A stretch of DNA of 64,000 bases from Apostichopus japonicus (GCF_037975245.1 NC_092567.1:20678376-20742375), one strand, 5' to 3'. Counted from the stretch's first letter, positions 45,579 to 57,004 are shown. Program-made: numbers and translations. The notes: generated by a model from the sequence alone, not told the origin.

Positions 45579-48500
45579 CTGTGAAAAAAGAGAAAAAAAC
45601 GAATCAAGAAACACGGGAGAAGTCATCAAAGGGGCTTACAAAACTTTTGTAACAAGCCAAATATTGCATGAAAATTCCCTACCCTACCACTTTCAGGGTT
45701 GTACAAAAAATGCATCGAATTTGAGCGTAATCCCTGCTCACATGGTACGCAAAGAACTTTGACTTCTGACCGGCGCCCCCAGCAAGGAAATTGCTATATA
45801 GGCATCGCCATCAACTAAGGCCTGGATGGCTTGGTCGGTATAAACACTGGGCTTTTAAGCCGGAGGGACGATGGTTCAAATCCTTGCTCTGGTCATAAAT
45901 TTCTTTTGATCTTTTCCATTGCCTGAAATTTCCAAGTCAGTTTTTTTCTATTATTCATTTACTTATTAAATGGAAAAGAAAAAACAGAAAGAAGGAAAGG
46001 AAGAAAGAAAAGGGACCACAAATTTGACTGAATGTCAAACACCTGCTTGGATTCATTTGATACTTTGAAATGTCAAGATTCAAAGATTAAATGATGGAAT
46101 ATACAAACAGATCTCCCCCAGTGACATTTTATGGGTTAAATTTTAAGTTTTGAATGATCTGAAAAGAGAAGGGACAAGGACGACACACTATGCACGTAGA
46201 TAGGTGATAATTAGCCTTGGAAAAAAATGACTCAAAGAGAAAGAAACAAAGTGAAGCCAAAGAAATAGTAATCTACAGCTGCATTTGGTTAGTAATTCGA
46301 AGTAAAGAGAGAAGCGTTAAGTTTGTTTGCTGACCTCTTGTAAAGCTTCTTCCAGTATCCGGCAGAGTTGGTGACATGAAAGGCACCCTTACAGAGAGCC
46401 GAGAAGCGGCCGACATCTTCCGGATGGATAAAATCAGCTAAGATAAACCACAGGTCTGTGGGATAATCCCTCCCTTGCGACTCGGCATTTCTTTGGTTAC
46501 GACAGTCGTCGTTTTTACCTTCCGAGTAGAATAATCATAAATAATAATAAAAGAATTAACATGGTTTTATTAGCATGGAAAGGAATATCAAAAAAAAAAT
46601 AAGGAAAAGAATGACATTTTGGCCAGAAAAGAGACTAAAATCATTACAATCATGACATTTCTGAATTTTTTTTAGTATATGTAGGTGTCATGATGGTAGT
46701 TTTTTGTACGTTAAAATATTAACATGGTTTTATTAGCATGGAAAAGGAATATAAAAAAAATAAGAAAAAAAAAGCAATTTTTTGCCAGCAAAGAGACTAA
46801 CATCATTACAATCATGACATTTCTGAATGTTTTAAGTATATGTAAGGTGACGTGATGGTAGTTATTTTGTACGTTTACCATTCATAATAAATCAAGATAT
46901 ATCGACAAGAAAGGATTGATTTTATACTGTACTATGCATCATATTGTTTTGATTCCAAGCATCTACACAGCTCTGAGATACAGTGAAACTTTTCATCTTT
47001 TTCTTAATTTCATATTCTGGAGCATGTGCATTTTTCAATGTGTGATGCATATCAGGGTTTGCTGTGGTAATTAATTACAGAGACGGCCGCCTCGCCGAAA
47101 AAATTGTCTTGATTACCGCATCACACTGTGTTTTGTCATGTTTTGTCATGTTAACAATTCTGGAATCCCTTAATACATTGCTTGACAATTATTTTTAAAA
47201 AGTAGTAGCCCGTCTGGCTTTTTCGTCCTGAGATTTTGGTAGCCTGGAAACATTTTGAGAACGCCCGTGAGAAATTTGTGAACATTGTCGTATCTTTCTC
47301 AAACTTTACGCCACCAGGCGGAGTAGAAAGTTGGCAAGTTTGAATGTCGGGGACACGATGGGCTTTTCGGCCATTAAGGTTGGTAACCCCAATACAGTGA
47401 TAAGGGCCTCGAGTGAATAGGATTTTTTTTTTGGTGGAGTGGATGGGTCTCTGCCAACCCTGCACTGTGTCACCTAGAATAGTAAAGGTCAAAATTATTA
47501 CTTAGCAGGGGGCGGGACATTAAACTAAATAATCCTGTTTTGGATGTGTAGTGAGTCTAGGCCACAGACAGTAACGCATATTTAAATACATCACGGTTAG
47601 TAAATTCACCTTCTGTGCTTTTCAACCTCCATCATGCAAAATACCGAAAAGGGTACCATAATTACGTGGCATAATTAATTTAAAAAATAAAAAATCATAT
47701 AACCTAGGTTGGAAGGGGGACCACAAACAAATTTGGATGTACTTTCAAAAGTTTCAGTCACAGTACTAGTGCAGATATCTAAGAATATCTTTTTCCCAAC
47801 ATTTCCTTTCAAAACAGCTCTTCATTCTAATGTCCCATAATTTTCTAAAATCCCAGAGCCTCAGGGGGTTTCGCCCCCCCCCCCTGGGCCTCTACTGGGA
47901 CATTGCCGGTAGACCCCACCAGGGCCCCTAAGGCATCCCTTGACTGGCCACCAGGGTTGAAGTGCGAATCGCTCCAATGGCAAAAGATAATATGTGAGAG
48001 GAAGTGTTCACTATTTTAATCGATATTTTAGGGTTAATGTAGAGCGTTTGTGAAACAAGCTCTCCTATACATGGGCACAAGCGCCTAATTTGATTGGGGG
48101 GGGGGCGGTAATGATTTGCCCGAAAATGTAACCAATATGGAAGCGGGTACTGATGAGATCCTCCTCACCTTTGAAATTCGAATCGGTTATAAGGAATGTC
48201 AACAGTCAAATATATTGACATATCTTGGACAGACAGAGAAGGAAGGTACAGAGTGCCAACTGTGCCAAAACTCCAACATCAATGTCAGATTAGTCGGGTA
48301 AGCTTAGAAAGTCAGAGTCTAATTACCTGAGGCTGAGGTTTTTACCGAATTAATGTAATCAAACAAGATTATTGCAGTTTAGTTTTTTATGCAAGGCTCG
48401 AAACAATATCAGCATGTTGCCCAAATTTTTACGGAAATATCTTGTTAGGTTAGGGCGGTTGGGGTGGTTGGGGGATACATCCCGTCCAGCATCTTACGCC

Positions 48501-51500
48501 TGTGTTTCTTTATATACGAAGATACATCTTTGAACGGACAGCATACAGTATTTTGCATAACATTTTTGACATGCTGTCTACAGTACCAGATAAAATTATT
48601 CCTTGCAAATGTTAGCAAGCTCTATATTTAACCATTTTTTTGGCAATGTGTAATAATCCTCTCACAGCTCCGATAATGGGAAACAGCCCCATGCTGATAA
48701 GTGAAACGATTTGCTTTCATTACTACTTCAGGTGTGGTAGTTTGAAATTTACCTTATTGTTGACAGATATGCCCTCAGCTAAAGTATTTCCAGGGGAATA
48801 TATTTATGACTGCATAATGTGGGTGGAATGAGATTTTATCTGTGAGTTTTCCGCAAAAATGATACCTAGTGTGCGGTCCCTGACATTTTCCCAGTGGAAG
48901 ATGGTTCAATTCCCTGTTTTCTCTACTTTTTTTTAAATTTTATGTCATATGCTGCATTTTGAGTGTGGTTTTGCTATATAATACCTTTTATTGGCCAAAT
49001 TGAAGTTTCTGATTTCAGAAGTTCAAATGCAAGACCTGTTTTAACATCATGCATCTATTCCACTCATAGCAGTGTATACTAATAGCTTCAGTATAAAATC
49101 TCTCGTGTTTTGTCTGCTTTCACTTTGTACTGACCTGGGAATATTTGACTGTTTCTTTCAAATACTGGCAATGCCAGTCAATGCAAGAACTGAAATTCAC
49201 ATTTAAATGTTGTTTTCTTATATCTACTTTACCATATTTCTTTGATCTCTGGTCATTCACCGATTGCAACTGTCCGTAGGAACCAACCTCACAGTCAAAG
49301 TCGGACAGATCTCGGTCGTACCAATTCTCGACGTCTGCATCCATCGACATCACATCCTCCGATCGCTCGGGAATTTCGTCCACAGCTGAGAGGAAAGAAT
49401 AGAAGGAAGTCAGTCACCTTGAGAGCAGTCAACAAATATACAGTATATACAGTACAAGATATATCTACTTAATGCTCTATATTATGCTTTGTAAACTTGT
49501 TTTTGTTGGAGGGGGAGGGTAAGGAGGGGAGGGGGTGGCGGTAGTGGTGCAAAATCATCCATTTAATGGGTAGGAGACAATCTAAGAGGTAGTCCATAAA
49601 TTTGACCAGCAGTCCATACCTACTTTGGACCCACTGCTATGATATGCATGCAATTAAGTCTCTAGAGAGCTTTATTGCCAAGGAGATTTCAAGTGACCTT
49701 TTTTCACATTTTTCTTATATTTCATGCCTTTGTTGGGAAAGTTTGACTGCAAACTTAGACAATGTACGAAGTACGTAACAGACTTTGACTCATTGTTGTA
49801 AACTGTAAAATAAACTTTTTTGAACATATATGGTTCTAACTCCAGTTTCTATTGTGTACACATTGAATTACTTTCTGAACATTGTATATGGCATTTTAAT
49901 TAAAGCCTCAAGTGTTATACCTACAATATAATGTGCAAAAAGAAGCAAAAACTTCATTTCCTTGTGGAGGATCCATCTTTCCAAAACTATTTGCAGATGA
50001 CACTTACATACTAAGTAAAAAGGGCTACCTTAGACATTTACTATAGACAATTAATTTCATGTTGGATAATGTATACAATTTAAAAATTTGGACAATTTAT
50101 GCTAACAGTCATACAGTATATTATGCTTTGTACATATCAATAGGTGTCAATATGGGAGGGCAAGAGGAATGGGGGGGGGGGTAAGACAGACAACTCTTAA
50201 AGCTGTTTGACATGTCAGCATTGATAGAAAAACATGTTAGTTTAGAGGAACAAACTAAAACGAATAACAGTGAATGACCGAATGACAATTGACTTTGTAC
50301 AGGGTTAATTATCATTCGCGAATGACAGCAAATAACAACGAATGACAACGAAGGACGGTGGTGAGAAGAGATTGACGGAGTGGAGTAAATGCGGTTATTG
50401 GTTATTAGTTATAGTTATTAGTTATTATCATTATAATTTAGTAATAAGTTATTACTATAGTTAATTTAATAAGTTATTAGTTATAATTTTCTCCATTTCC
50501 AGTCACTTTTGCACCCCCCCCCAAAAAAAAATCTTTTTTTTTTCATAGAAATGTCCAATATAAGGGCTCTTCCTGAAATTTTTCGCCGTTTCAAGATTAT
50601 AGTATTGTTAATTTGTAACAATTAATATCTGAAAAAATGATGTTAAATTTACTTTTTAAAATCAGACTAACAATTTCGCTTACTACTGTATAAGGTGCGT
50701 TTGTATCTTGTCCTTTACTAGACCTGTAAGCCACCCACTTTGTGTCCACTCGGTTTGCGTGGCTTTGATATACCCACAAAGTCTGAACTGTGATATCCGG
50801 TTGAAGCAAATGTCTGTGCTGTCATTCACTGTCATTTGTTTTAGTCAACGCAATTTTTAAGCGTGTACAACATATTGTCATTCGTTATGTGTAACGCAAT
50901 TGTCATTCGTTTTAGTAGCACCCTTAGTTTAGTTCCATGTCTACCATGGTGCTAGGATGGCCAGTATTCTCAGGTACAGTAGAGTAGCATACAATCCCCT
51001 TCTTAGCATATATCCAGTCCAGGAAACACACTAAAATGTCCCATGCTTTGAGTTGGCAACTTGATTGCAATCATACATACCACTGTCACAAGATAAAAAA
51101 GTTGTTCACAGTGTTTTCTATCTCATGCACTTGATGTAGAACACCCATGTGTAGAACACCCAACGGAGTGTTAGCTTAGTGCCTTTCAATCATAAGGTCC
51201 TGAGTTCGAGTCACACCAAGATTAATGTATGTCGTCCAGTTACAGAGTTGTTGACAATTGACAATTCATAATCATGGACGTTAAATATGAATCTAAGAGA
51301 CTGATTTCGGTCAGCTTGCGGCTTTGATAAGCCCATGATGGCTTCTTCGCGAGTTCCTGCTTGCAGGAGGATCTAAAATACATACATGCATAAATACATG
51401 TGAAAAAAATCACACATATACACACAAGCGTACGGTACCTTGTTTAACAAAGACAGCAGATGAGGTAGTAAAATGTTTCTTTCTGAAAGATGCAAACGGT

Positions 51501-52421
51501 TTTGGATTGTTAGCCACCTCTTGGACCGTGAAATCTGTCATGCAATGTACTGCAAAAGAGAACACAATCAATATACTGAAATCAATCAAGAATGAATTCA
51601 ATCTGCTTGTATGTCATCAGTATTCCTATTGTTATGTGCTGTATGCATTCAAAGTCAATTGTTTCAATTTCATTTGATTTATATTTCAATTAGCTATTTT
51701 TTTAGCTGTTTTTCTCAACTTATCCTGCCTCAAATTATTATGAAACGTTCTTACAAATATCTACCGTGGCTAGAATCAAGTGATTTTGGCAATGTTGCGT
51801 AACAATATTCCTAGACCTATCTTCCATTTTTGGCCAACTCTGCACTGAAAATATATAAAGTAACACCAGGAAAAGAATTGCATACAGAAGTAGCCTAGGT
51901 TGCTTAGGCATACATATGTTATTTCTTCATCACGAAATCATGGTATTTCGCCCGTTAGTCCATTATCTTTTCTTTACAACTAACCATCAATCTGCACTTT
52001 CTTTAACTGTAGCATTGGCTACTACAGTGTCTTCACCAATGGCAAAATAAATAAATATAGTTGATAAGAAAATATATTGTATTTCATGGTAGCTACAAAT
52101 ACAGTTTTAGAATGGAATTTGGTAGCGGTAAATCTTTGTGTCGATGCATATTTCATTTCGTCAAATTGGTTCTGTAGTCTTTAGCAATTGTTCGTGTTGT
52201 ATAGGCTGTCACTACGATTTCATTTTCCTCGCGTAACGGGTACCGATGAGCAACGTACATTATGTCAGGCTAGGCTACCAGATGGTGACTTACAAAATTG
52301 AAGCATGATCTTGTATAATGGGTTGAAATTGAAATTTATATAAAACTTAATAGAATTAAAGACCTTCATTTGTCGGTAATTTCTTATTTCTGCCCTTTCT
52401 TTGCTTCTTCCGTCTGTACAT
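44933..52421 (-). CDS. TMEM183: TMEM183-like gene, copy B (six coding exons)
   Basis: Exons 52364-52421, 51434-51534, 51302-51359, 49233-49385, 46335-46518 and 44933-45578 join in frame to 399 codons plus stop. Architecture equals copy A: basic N-terminus (MYRRKKQRKGRNKK), DFTVQEVANNPKP, acidic exon, F-box-like exon (RDYPTDLWFILADFIHPEDVGRF), LYRLYPPF, and a C-terminal VVVLEPVICVSLLNWWHP. The F-box-like start keeps the YP-D-W pattern I associate with TMEM183 proteins. The C-terminal tail is about seven residues longer than in A. No frameshift or premature stop was found, so both copies may be functional. Only the downstream exon 2 donor (GTACGC) with the upstream exon 3 acceptor (GCAAG) keeps the frame here, which favours the same choice in A. 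Transcription is untested. Confidence 0.8.
45820..45894 (+). tRNA. tRNA-Lys(UUU)-like sequence, copy B
   Basis: Counterpart of 26153-26226 with the same CTTTTAA anticodon loop. GCCGG replaces CCCGG, breaking one anticodon-stem pair, and the acceptor has a C/T mismatch. The B-box-like GGTTCAAATCC is better than in copy A. Likely a pseudogene or SINE head. Confidence 0.4.
46335..46518 (-). CDS. TMEM183: TMEM183 copy B, exon 5 (F-box-like)
   Basis: Encodes GRDYPTDLWFILADFIHPE and VTNSAGYWKKLYKR. Same length and phases as copy A. Confidence 0.88.
46519..49232. other. TMEM183 copy B intron 4
   Basis: Collinear with intron 4 of copy A. The 5' part holds a local duplication (46552-46875) absent from A. 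Confidence 0.6.
46552..46875. repeat. local tandem duplication in intron 4, copy B
   Basis: Two units of about 160 bp beginning TTAACATGGTTTTATTAGCA (46557 and 46718) and ending near GATGGTAGTT. Copy A has one unit at about 28637-28798. Confidence 0.8.
49233..49385 (-). CDS. TMEM183: TMEM183 copy B, exon 4 (acidic)
   Basis: The acceptor is CTCTCAG and the donor GTAAAG. VDEIPERSEDVMSMDADVEN continues to VNDQRSKKYG. Five codons longer than copy A. Confidence 0.8.
50246..50923. mobile_element. MITE in intron 3, copy B only
   Basis: 678 bp with imperfect inverted ends sharing CTAAAACGAAT, flanked by TTAGTTTAG at 50237-50245 and 50924-50932 (8-9 bp duplication). Copy A keeps the empty site GTTAGTTTAGTTCC near 32110. 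Subterminal zones repeat GAATGACA words. The superfamily is uncertain. Confidence 0.8.
51168..51225 (+). mobile_element. tRNA-derived SINE fragment, copy B
   Basis: Counterpart of 32346-32430. B-box-like GAGTTCGAGTCAC is kept and part of the A-box region is deleted. Confidence 0.45.
51302..51359 (-). CDS. TMEM183: TMEM183 copy B, exon 3
   Basis: Encodes QELAKKPSWAYQSRKLTEI. The donor GTCTCT is conserved. Downstream intronic bases have a one-base deletion relative to A, consistent with the exon ending here. Confidence 0.6.
51434..51534 (-). CDS. TMEM183: TMEM183 copy B, exon 2
   Basis: Encodes DFTVQEVANNPKPFASF to VFVKQGT. The donor is GTACGC, and the exon is one codon longer than in copy A. 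Confidence 0.65.
52364..52421 (-). CDS. TMEM183: TMEM183 copy B, coding exon 1
   Basis: 19 codons from ATG plus one base, donor GTCTTT as in copy A. One codon longer than copy A. Confidence 0.7.
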
Positions 52422-52501
52422 CCCTAGATATAGATGTACGTTTTACGTTGCAGCTGTGCCTAAGGGTTCCTGAACAAGGGGGCATAACAATAAACATAAT
52501 G

Positions 52502-52594
52502 CTTACTATCTTCCGGGAAACAGTTTTTTACGTCTTACTATCTTCCGGGAAACAGTTTTTTACGTCTTACTATCTTCCGGGAAACAGTTTTTAC
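52502..52594 (-). promoter_or_regulatory. triplicated 32-bp TTCCGGGAA unit upstream of TMEM183 copy B
   Basis: CTTACTATCTTCCGGGAAAC is repeated three times with a period of 32 bp, about 80-170 bp upstream of the ATG. Copy A has one unit. TTCCGGGAA fits the STAT consensus (TTCN3GAA), and CCCGGAAG on the minus strand fits an ETS site. Each unit also repeats ACGTAAAA, a possible 5' untranslated exon donor. The repeat is seen; the regulatory role is inferred. Confidence 0.55.
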
Positions 52595-53103
52595 GTAAGT
52601 GTGAAATCGCTCTGTAATGAAACAACTCCGCGTGAGGACAACACAGCAATCCTTATTGGCACGGACACCTTTCATTGAATAAATTTACATCAAACAAGCT
52701 GCAATTGATAGCAGAAACTGAGTCATCAAGTTTTTAGCCTGTATTCCTCACCGGCTCCCAATATTGACCTTCTCCTGACACTGTTCAGGTCCGTAGCCAA
52801 TGTTGTTGTTGTGAAGTTAAAAGTTAAAATGTTGCAGGTGTATCGGTCTTTGTGTGCTTGTGTTATAAAAACGTACGCATTTTGGAAAAACAATAATATG
52901 GGGGTCAACCCCCCTCCCCCCTCCCCATATCCGCCTCCACCCCGTAAAATCGGCCCTCACAAGGTAACCACATAACAATGTAAAACATCCACACCCGAAC
53001 GATTATTATGAATCAAAAGAGAGAACTAATGAGCATGTAATTGATATCAATATGGAAGAATTAATTGCCCTCCCCCCCCCCCCAAAAAAATAGAACAGGG
53101 TGA
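52595..53103. other. upstream of TMEM183 copy B, no gene seen
   Basis: Collinear with 33780-34029 but with about 145 bp extra at 52800-52943 containing a C-run (52910-52925). Confidence 0.5.
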
Positions 53104-53589
53104 TACGGAACTTCCAACAATCTCATGTCCTCTTTCTTCTTCTTACTTAACAATTTACATTTTAGGAAAGCTGTAAAACTCAAACGTAAACATGATCTTA
53201 TACAATATATTTATTCTTTGCACTGGTTGCCTGTTGAATTCAGAATTAAGTTCAAAGTACTGCTCCTGGTGTATAAGTGCATTCATGGAATGGCACCCGC
53301 CTATTTGTCAGACGATCTGTCCTTCCAGGTCAATACTCGTTATACCTTACGTTCTAGCAATACACTCACTCTCACTGTTCCCAGAACTAAACTGAAAACC
53401 TATGGCGACCGTGCCTTTCCATCAGCCGGGCCCAAACTCTGGAATGGTCTGCCCATATCTGTGCGGAGTTCTCCCATAGTCTTGTTTGAAGACTCATTTT
53501 TTTTCAAGTTGGCGTTCTATTAGGGTTGTACATGCGCTATTGAATACTTCGTAGATTTTAGCGCTTTATAAGTTCATTTATTATTATTA

Positions 53590-53659
<70 letters not shown>

Positions 53660-53660
53660 G
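53104..53660 (+). mobile_element. 3' end of a LINE (CR1/L2-like) with (ATT)n tail
   Basis: The frame at 53125-53523 encodes a post-reverse-transcriptase C-terminal region typical of these retrotransposons (LHWLPVEFRIKFKVLLLVYK, GDRAFPSAGPKLWNGLP). The catalytic part is missing (5' truncation). The 3' end GCGCTATTGAATACTTCGTA leads into (ATT)n from about 53580. A shorter tail of the same family is at 40489-40614. Confidence 0.9.
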
Positions 53661-53725
53661 GAAGGCAGTCAAGTATTTAACTAACTCCTATATACAAGAA
53701 TGACTGGCGTTCATCAATTCCCTTT

Positions 53726-53830
53726 CAGTGGCGGATCCAGGAAAAAAGGGGTGGGACTGGCGGGGTGGGGTTTGGCCCTCTGTCGTTGAAGTCGACTCCC
53801 CACCTAAGGGAGGGGGTGTGGTCTGGGAGG
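53726..53830 (+). mobile_element. hAT left-end fragment
   Basis: Begins CAGTGGCGGATCCAGG followed by G-rich sequence, like the other CAGTGGCGG elements here. No matching right end was found. Confidence 0.4.
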
Positions 53831-54310
53831 GGGTGTGGTCTGCGAGAAACCTCTGCAGGCTGCGTTTTAAACGTTTTTGCTTCGCAACAACAGGACACTT
53901 TTTTTTTATTTACAGTTTTTTCTTCATTGTGAGCAATACCCACACATTTAAATTACAATTGAATATGACTTTTCAAGAAAAGGTCACTTTTCTATCTTTC
54001 ACTTTCACTTGAATGTATATACATGGTCAAAATGACTTTCATGATGAAGAAATAATTTCACAGTACCGTTTTTATCATTACTTCTAAGTTACGTTACAAC
54101 GTAACAACGGGATAAAGAAACTCAGCCTTAATCATTTCTCAGTGTTCTTCATGATCTATAGAGTTCCTTGACTTCTCTTGGTTAGATATACCTTTGCGCA
54201 AGATAAATCACCGATTAACTTACAAAGTGCTCTCTGTCAGGGACGATTTTTTTCTCTTAGTGGTGAATGAACTTTTGATCAGGTTATTATTCGCGCGTCT
54301 TTCTTTTTTA
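53831..54310. other. copy B-specific, no gene seen
   Basis: Not present in copy A. No recognisable features. Confidence 0.45.
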
Positions 54311-55085
54311 AATAAAAAAAAGCCACCGTTTTAGAAGTTTATACTTAAAAGGTTTATCACCCGCTTAAAGCAAATTTCGTTGGAGAATGTTAAATACTGG
54401 ATAATTATTCTGTTGGTTTACATGTTTTTTTATGTTGTTTTGTTCATTGTTTATTTTACTGGCGTATAATTTAAACCATTATCGATTTACAATGCATATT
54501 TTATTACATTTGAATTTATTTATTAATTTTCAATCAGATGTATACTTAATTCCTTGATCTCGTTCATAACAATCAAGTTTACTTGAACAAAAGAAAATTC
54601 ATGAAAATGAGATTTAAGAGTGTTATTCTAATTATTCATTGAAGTTTAAATTTTTTAAATATCTACAAGAAAAAGGAAGATAGGAAAAGTAAAAAAGGGA
54701 CGAAAAAAAAGACCGAAAGAAAATCAAATTTAAACAAAGCCGCAAACAAATCTCTCAATTTAATTGTTTTACGATCTGCAATTTCCCTCATGTATTACCG
54801 TACTTAGTCTCCAATTTCATTTTGTAAGCCTGTGGATAATATGAAGAAAAATATTGTATCTTTCAAACTTTCAACACATGTGATGTGTCGTCTGATATAA
54901 CTGGATGACTCAATGGTTAGATCATTCCGAACATTTGCAAGTTGATAGTTTAATATCTAAGGTTTTGGTTTCGATGATAAATCGTAACCTTTACAGTCAT
55001 TCATGCGGATCAGTGTATGTATATGTGTATGTAAGTATGTATGTGAATATGCATGTGTGTGTGTGAGGCGACTTACTTGTAAACA
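54311..55085. other. duplicated non-coding stretch, copy B
   Basis: Collinear with 39785-40650. No gene seen. Ends in TG-rich simple sequence. Confidence 0.5.
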
Positions 55086-55420
55086 CGATATATCAAGAAG
55101 GGAAGCTTGGACAAATCTCCATATTTGGTGTGTATAGGAGTACCACATTGAGTAGAAGCCTATTGTTTTTAGGTCAAAGGTCAATTGGAGTTACCATTGG
55201 TCAATGTGTGGAAACCTTGTTTTATAAGCTACCGTCCCACCGATCAGCCTTATTAGACAACATGTGCGTTTCGCCTCATAAGAATAGAAGGGGCTGTTGG
55301 CAATTGGAAGTTTGCTTAAGAGCATAAGAATCAGAAGTCTCGACCACATCTCCATGGACTTAATTGCGTCGGTAACTTTTGGAGTTGTCATGTACGTCGC
55401 TGCATATATGCCTGTGAACA
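55086..55420 (-). CDS. doubtful small secreted-peptide-like frame, copy B
   Basis: After TTTGTTCACAG at about 55420 the minus strand reads through MEMWSRLLILMLLSKLPIAN, which resembles a signal peptide, then a short segment with a Lys-Arg and a Cys-Cys, to a possible donor before GTAGCT. A further stretch ends at CAA|GTAAGT near 55078. Copy A has a stop in the same frame and a deletion. No family recognised, and it may be chance. Confidence 0.2.
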
Positions 55421-57004
55421 AAGGTGTGTAATGAACGTTGTACTGTTGGTACATACAACGTTGCTATTGGAATGGACGGTATCATTGTGAATCATCGGTA
55501 TTACTTTTTTGGTTACGTTGTTGAAGTTCTACGTCGCATGTCGCAATTGTCGAGTTTCATTGCCAAATAAAAACTTCAGGTTTGGATGCAGTAATGTTGG
55601 GGAAATGACCAGGCGCAGTTTACGAAAATTAACTGTCGTCTAGTTAGATGATTTTGAGGCAAACCAGATAGGGGTTAAAATCGCATGATGCCTGCTTAAT
55701 GTACGGCTTGTAGGCGTACCATATTTAGTAGAAGAATCCTGTTGTCTTTGGTAGAGATCAATCTGTATGCTGAATACAAGAAAAGTTTCCATCTCGGTCA
55801 TCAGCTGTCAATGTAAATAGTGTTTGTCATATCTCAATGCTTTTTGCTGTACTACTTATACTTGGTTTAAAAAGTTATATCAAAATATTTTCAACATTTT
55901 GCATCTGAGCACCCTCTATTTTACCTACGACCCCTCCTCTGGATAAAATTACATCTACTGTATAGACTTCTCCCCCCCCCCACCCCCAGCAAAAAGGTGG
56001 TGGTTCGTTACAACATGGATGCTATTATATTATTTTATTTTATAGTACAAGGTCTATTTGTAGTATGAGCTGAGTTGTCAATAATGTCCTGCCTGTAGGA
56101 CCAGAGAGAAAGATTGGTTGGCCATAGCAAACTAAAATATTACGTATAGGCCGCCGTGTAGAGTGCTGAAGGCAATTGCCTATTTATACCCGACTAATGA
56201 AACATTGTGGGCCAGATTAAAATCTTTTGTGGGCCGGATTAGAACCACTGTCTGGCTTTTGAAAACCACATCGACTATAATATTTTGTCTGGTATATAGT
56301 AAAATATTAATATGCTATTGCAATTTAAAGTATAAACGTAAAAAATAAATAAATAAAAACAAAGATATCATGTGAAGAAAGGCCGGAGAGTTTCCCTCTA
56401 ATATACGCGCTTATATAGAAGGCAACGCAGAAATTCATTCACCTCCATTTCATAATGGGCGATACTTTTTTATACCCTCAGTTCATTCAACCAGTCTAGA
56501 GCAAAATGATACATGAAACAGACTATGGATAACTCCTTATATATGCCAATCGGAAATTATCCGGATGTTCACGTGTGCGATGAATAAGTAATTGTGAATA
56601 TTTTATTTTATGCATCTACCTCTATCCTCCCGATTCGCTAACAGTTATGACTTTATAATGGCCATGGAAAAACAGCAGATATATACTCTTCTAATGATTC
56701 ACAGTGCGTTCTACTGCATCAATTGGCCTTTATATCATGGTTCCAATTAGAATCTCGTAATAGGCTACACGGCCTTGCGATTAGAAGCAAGCTTTAATTG
56801 CTTTCTTACGCTTACGTAGCCTATATGATGATTAGCTCATATGTGTTTAAGGATTTACATTTATTTCAGGTATTTTACGATACAAAAGATATTGAGAAAG
56901 AAAAGGTAACGAACTTGGCAATGCCGTTTCTTTGACGTCACCAACGAATAGTGCATATATGCATTATTTCGAGGCAGAGGGAGGGGGGGGGGGAGATTAC
57001 AACA
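55421..57004. other. right part of duplication B, no gene seen
   Basis: About 980 bp (55925-56905) has no counterpart in A. Ends with the same G run and GAGATTACAACA as A. Confidence 0.5.

Larger units (their letters stand above)
42176..57004. repeat. segmental duplication, copy B
   Basis: Direct repeat of 22825-42065, head to tail. It lacks the 5.7-kb and 1.7-kb A-specific blocks and has its own insertions at about 44032-44920, 50246-50923 and 53020-54310, plus extra sequence at about 55925-56905. It carries a complete second TMEM183 gene. Confidence 0.95.
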
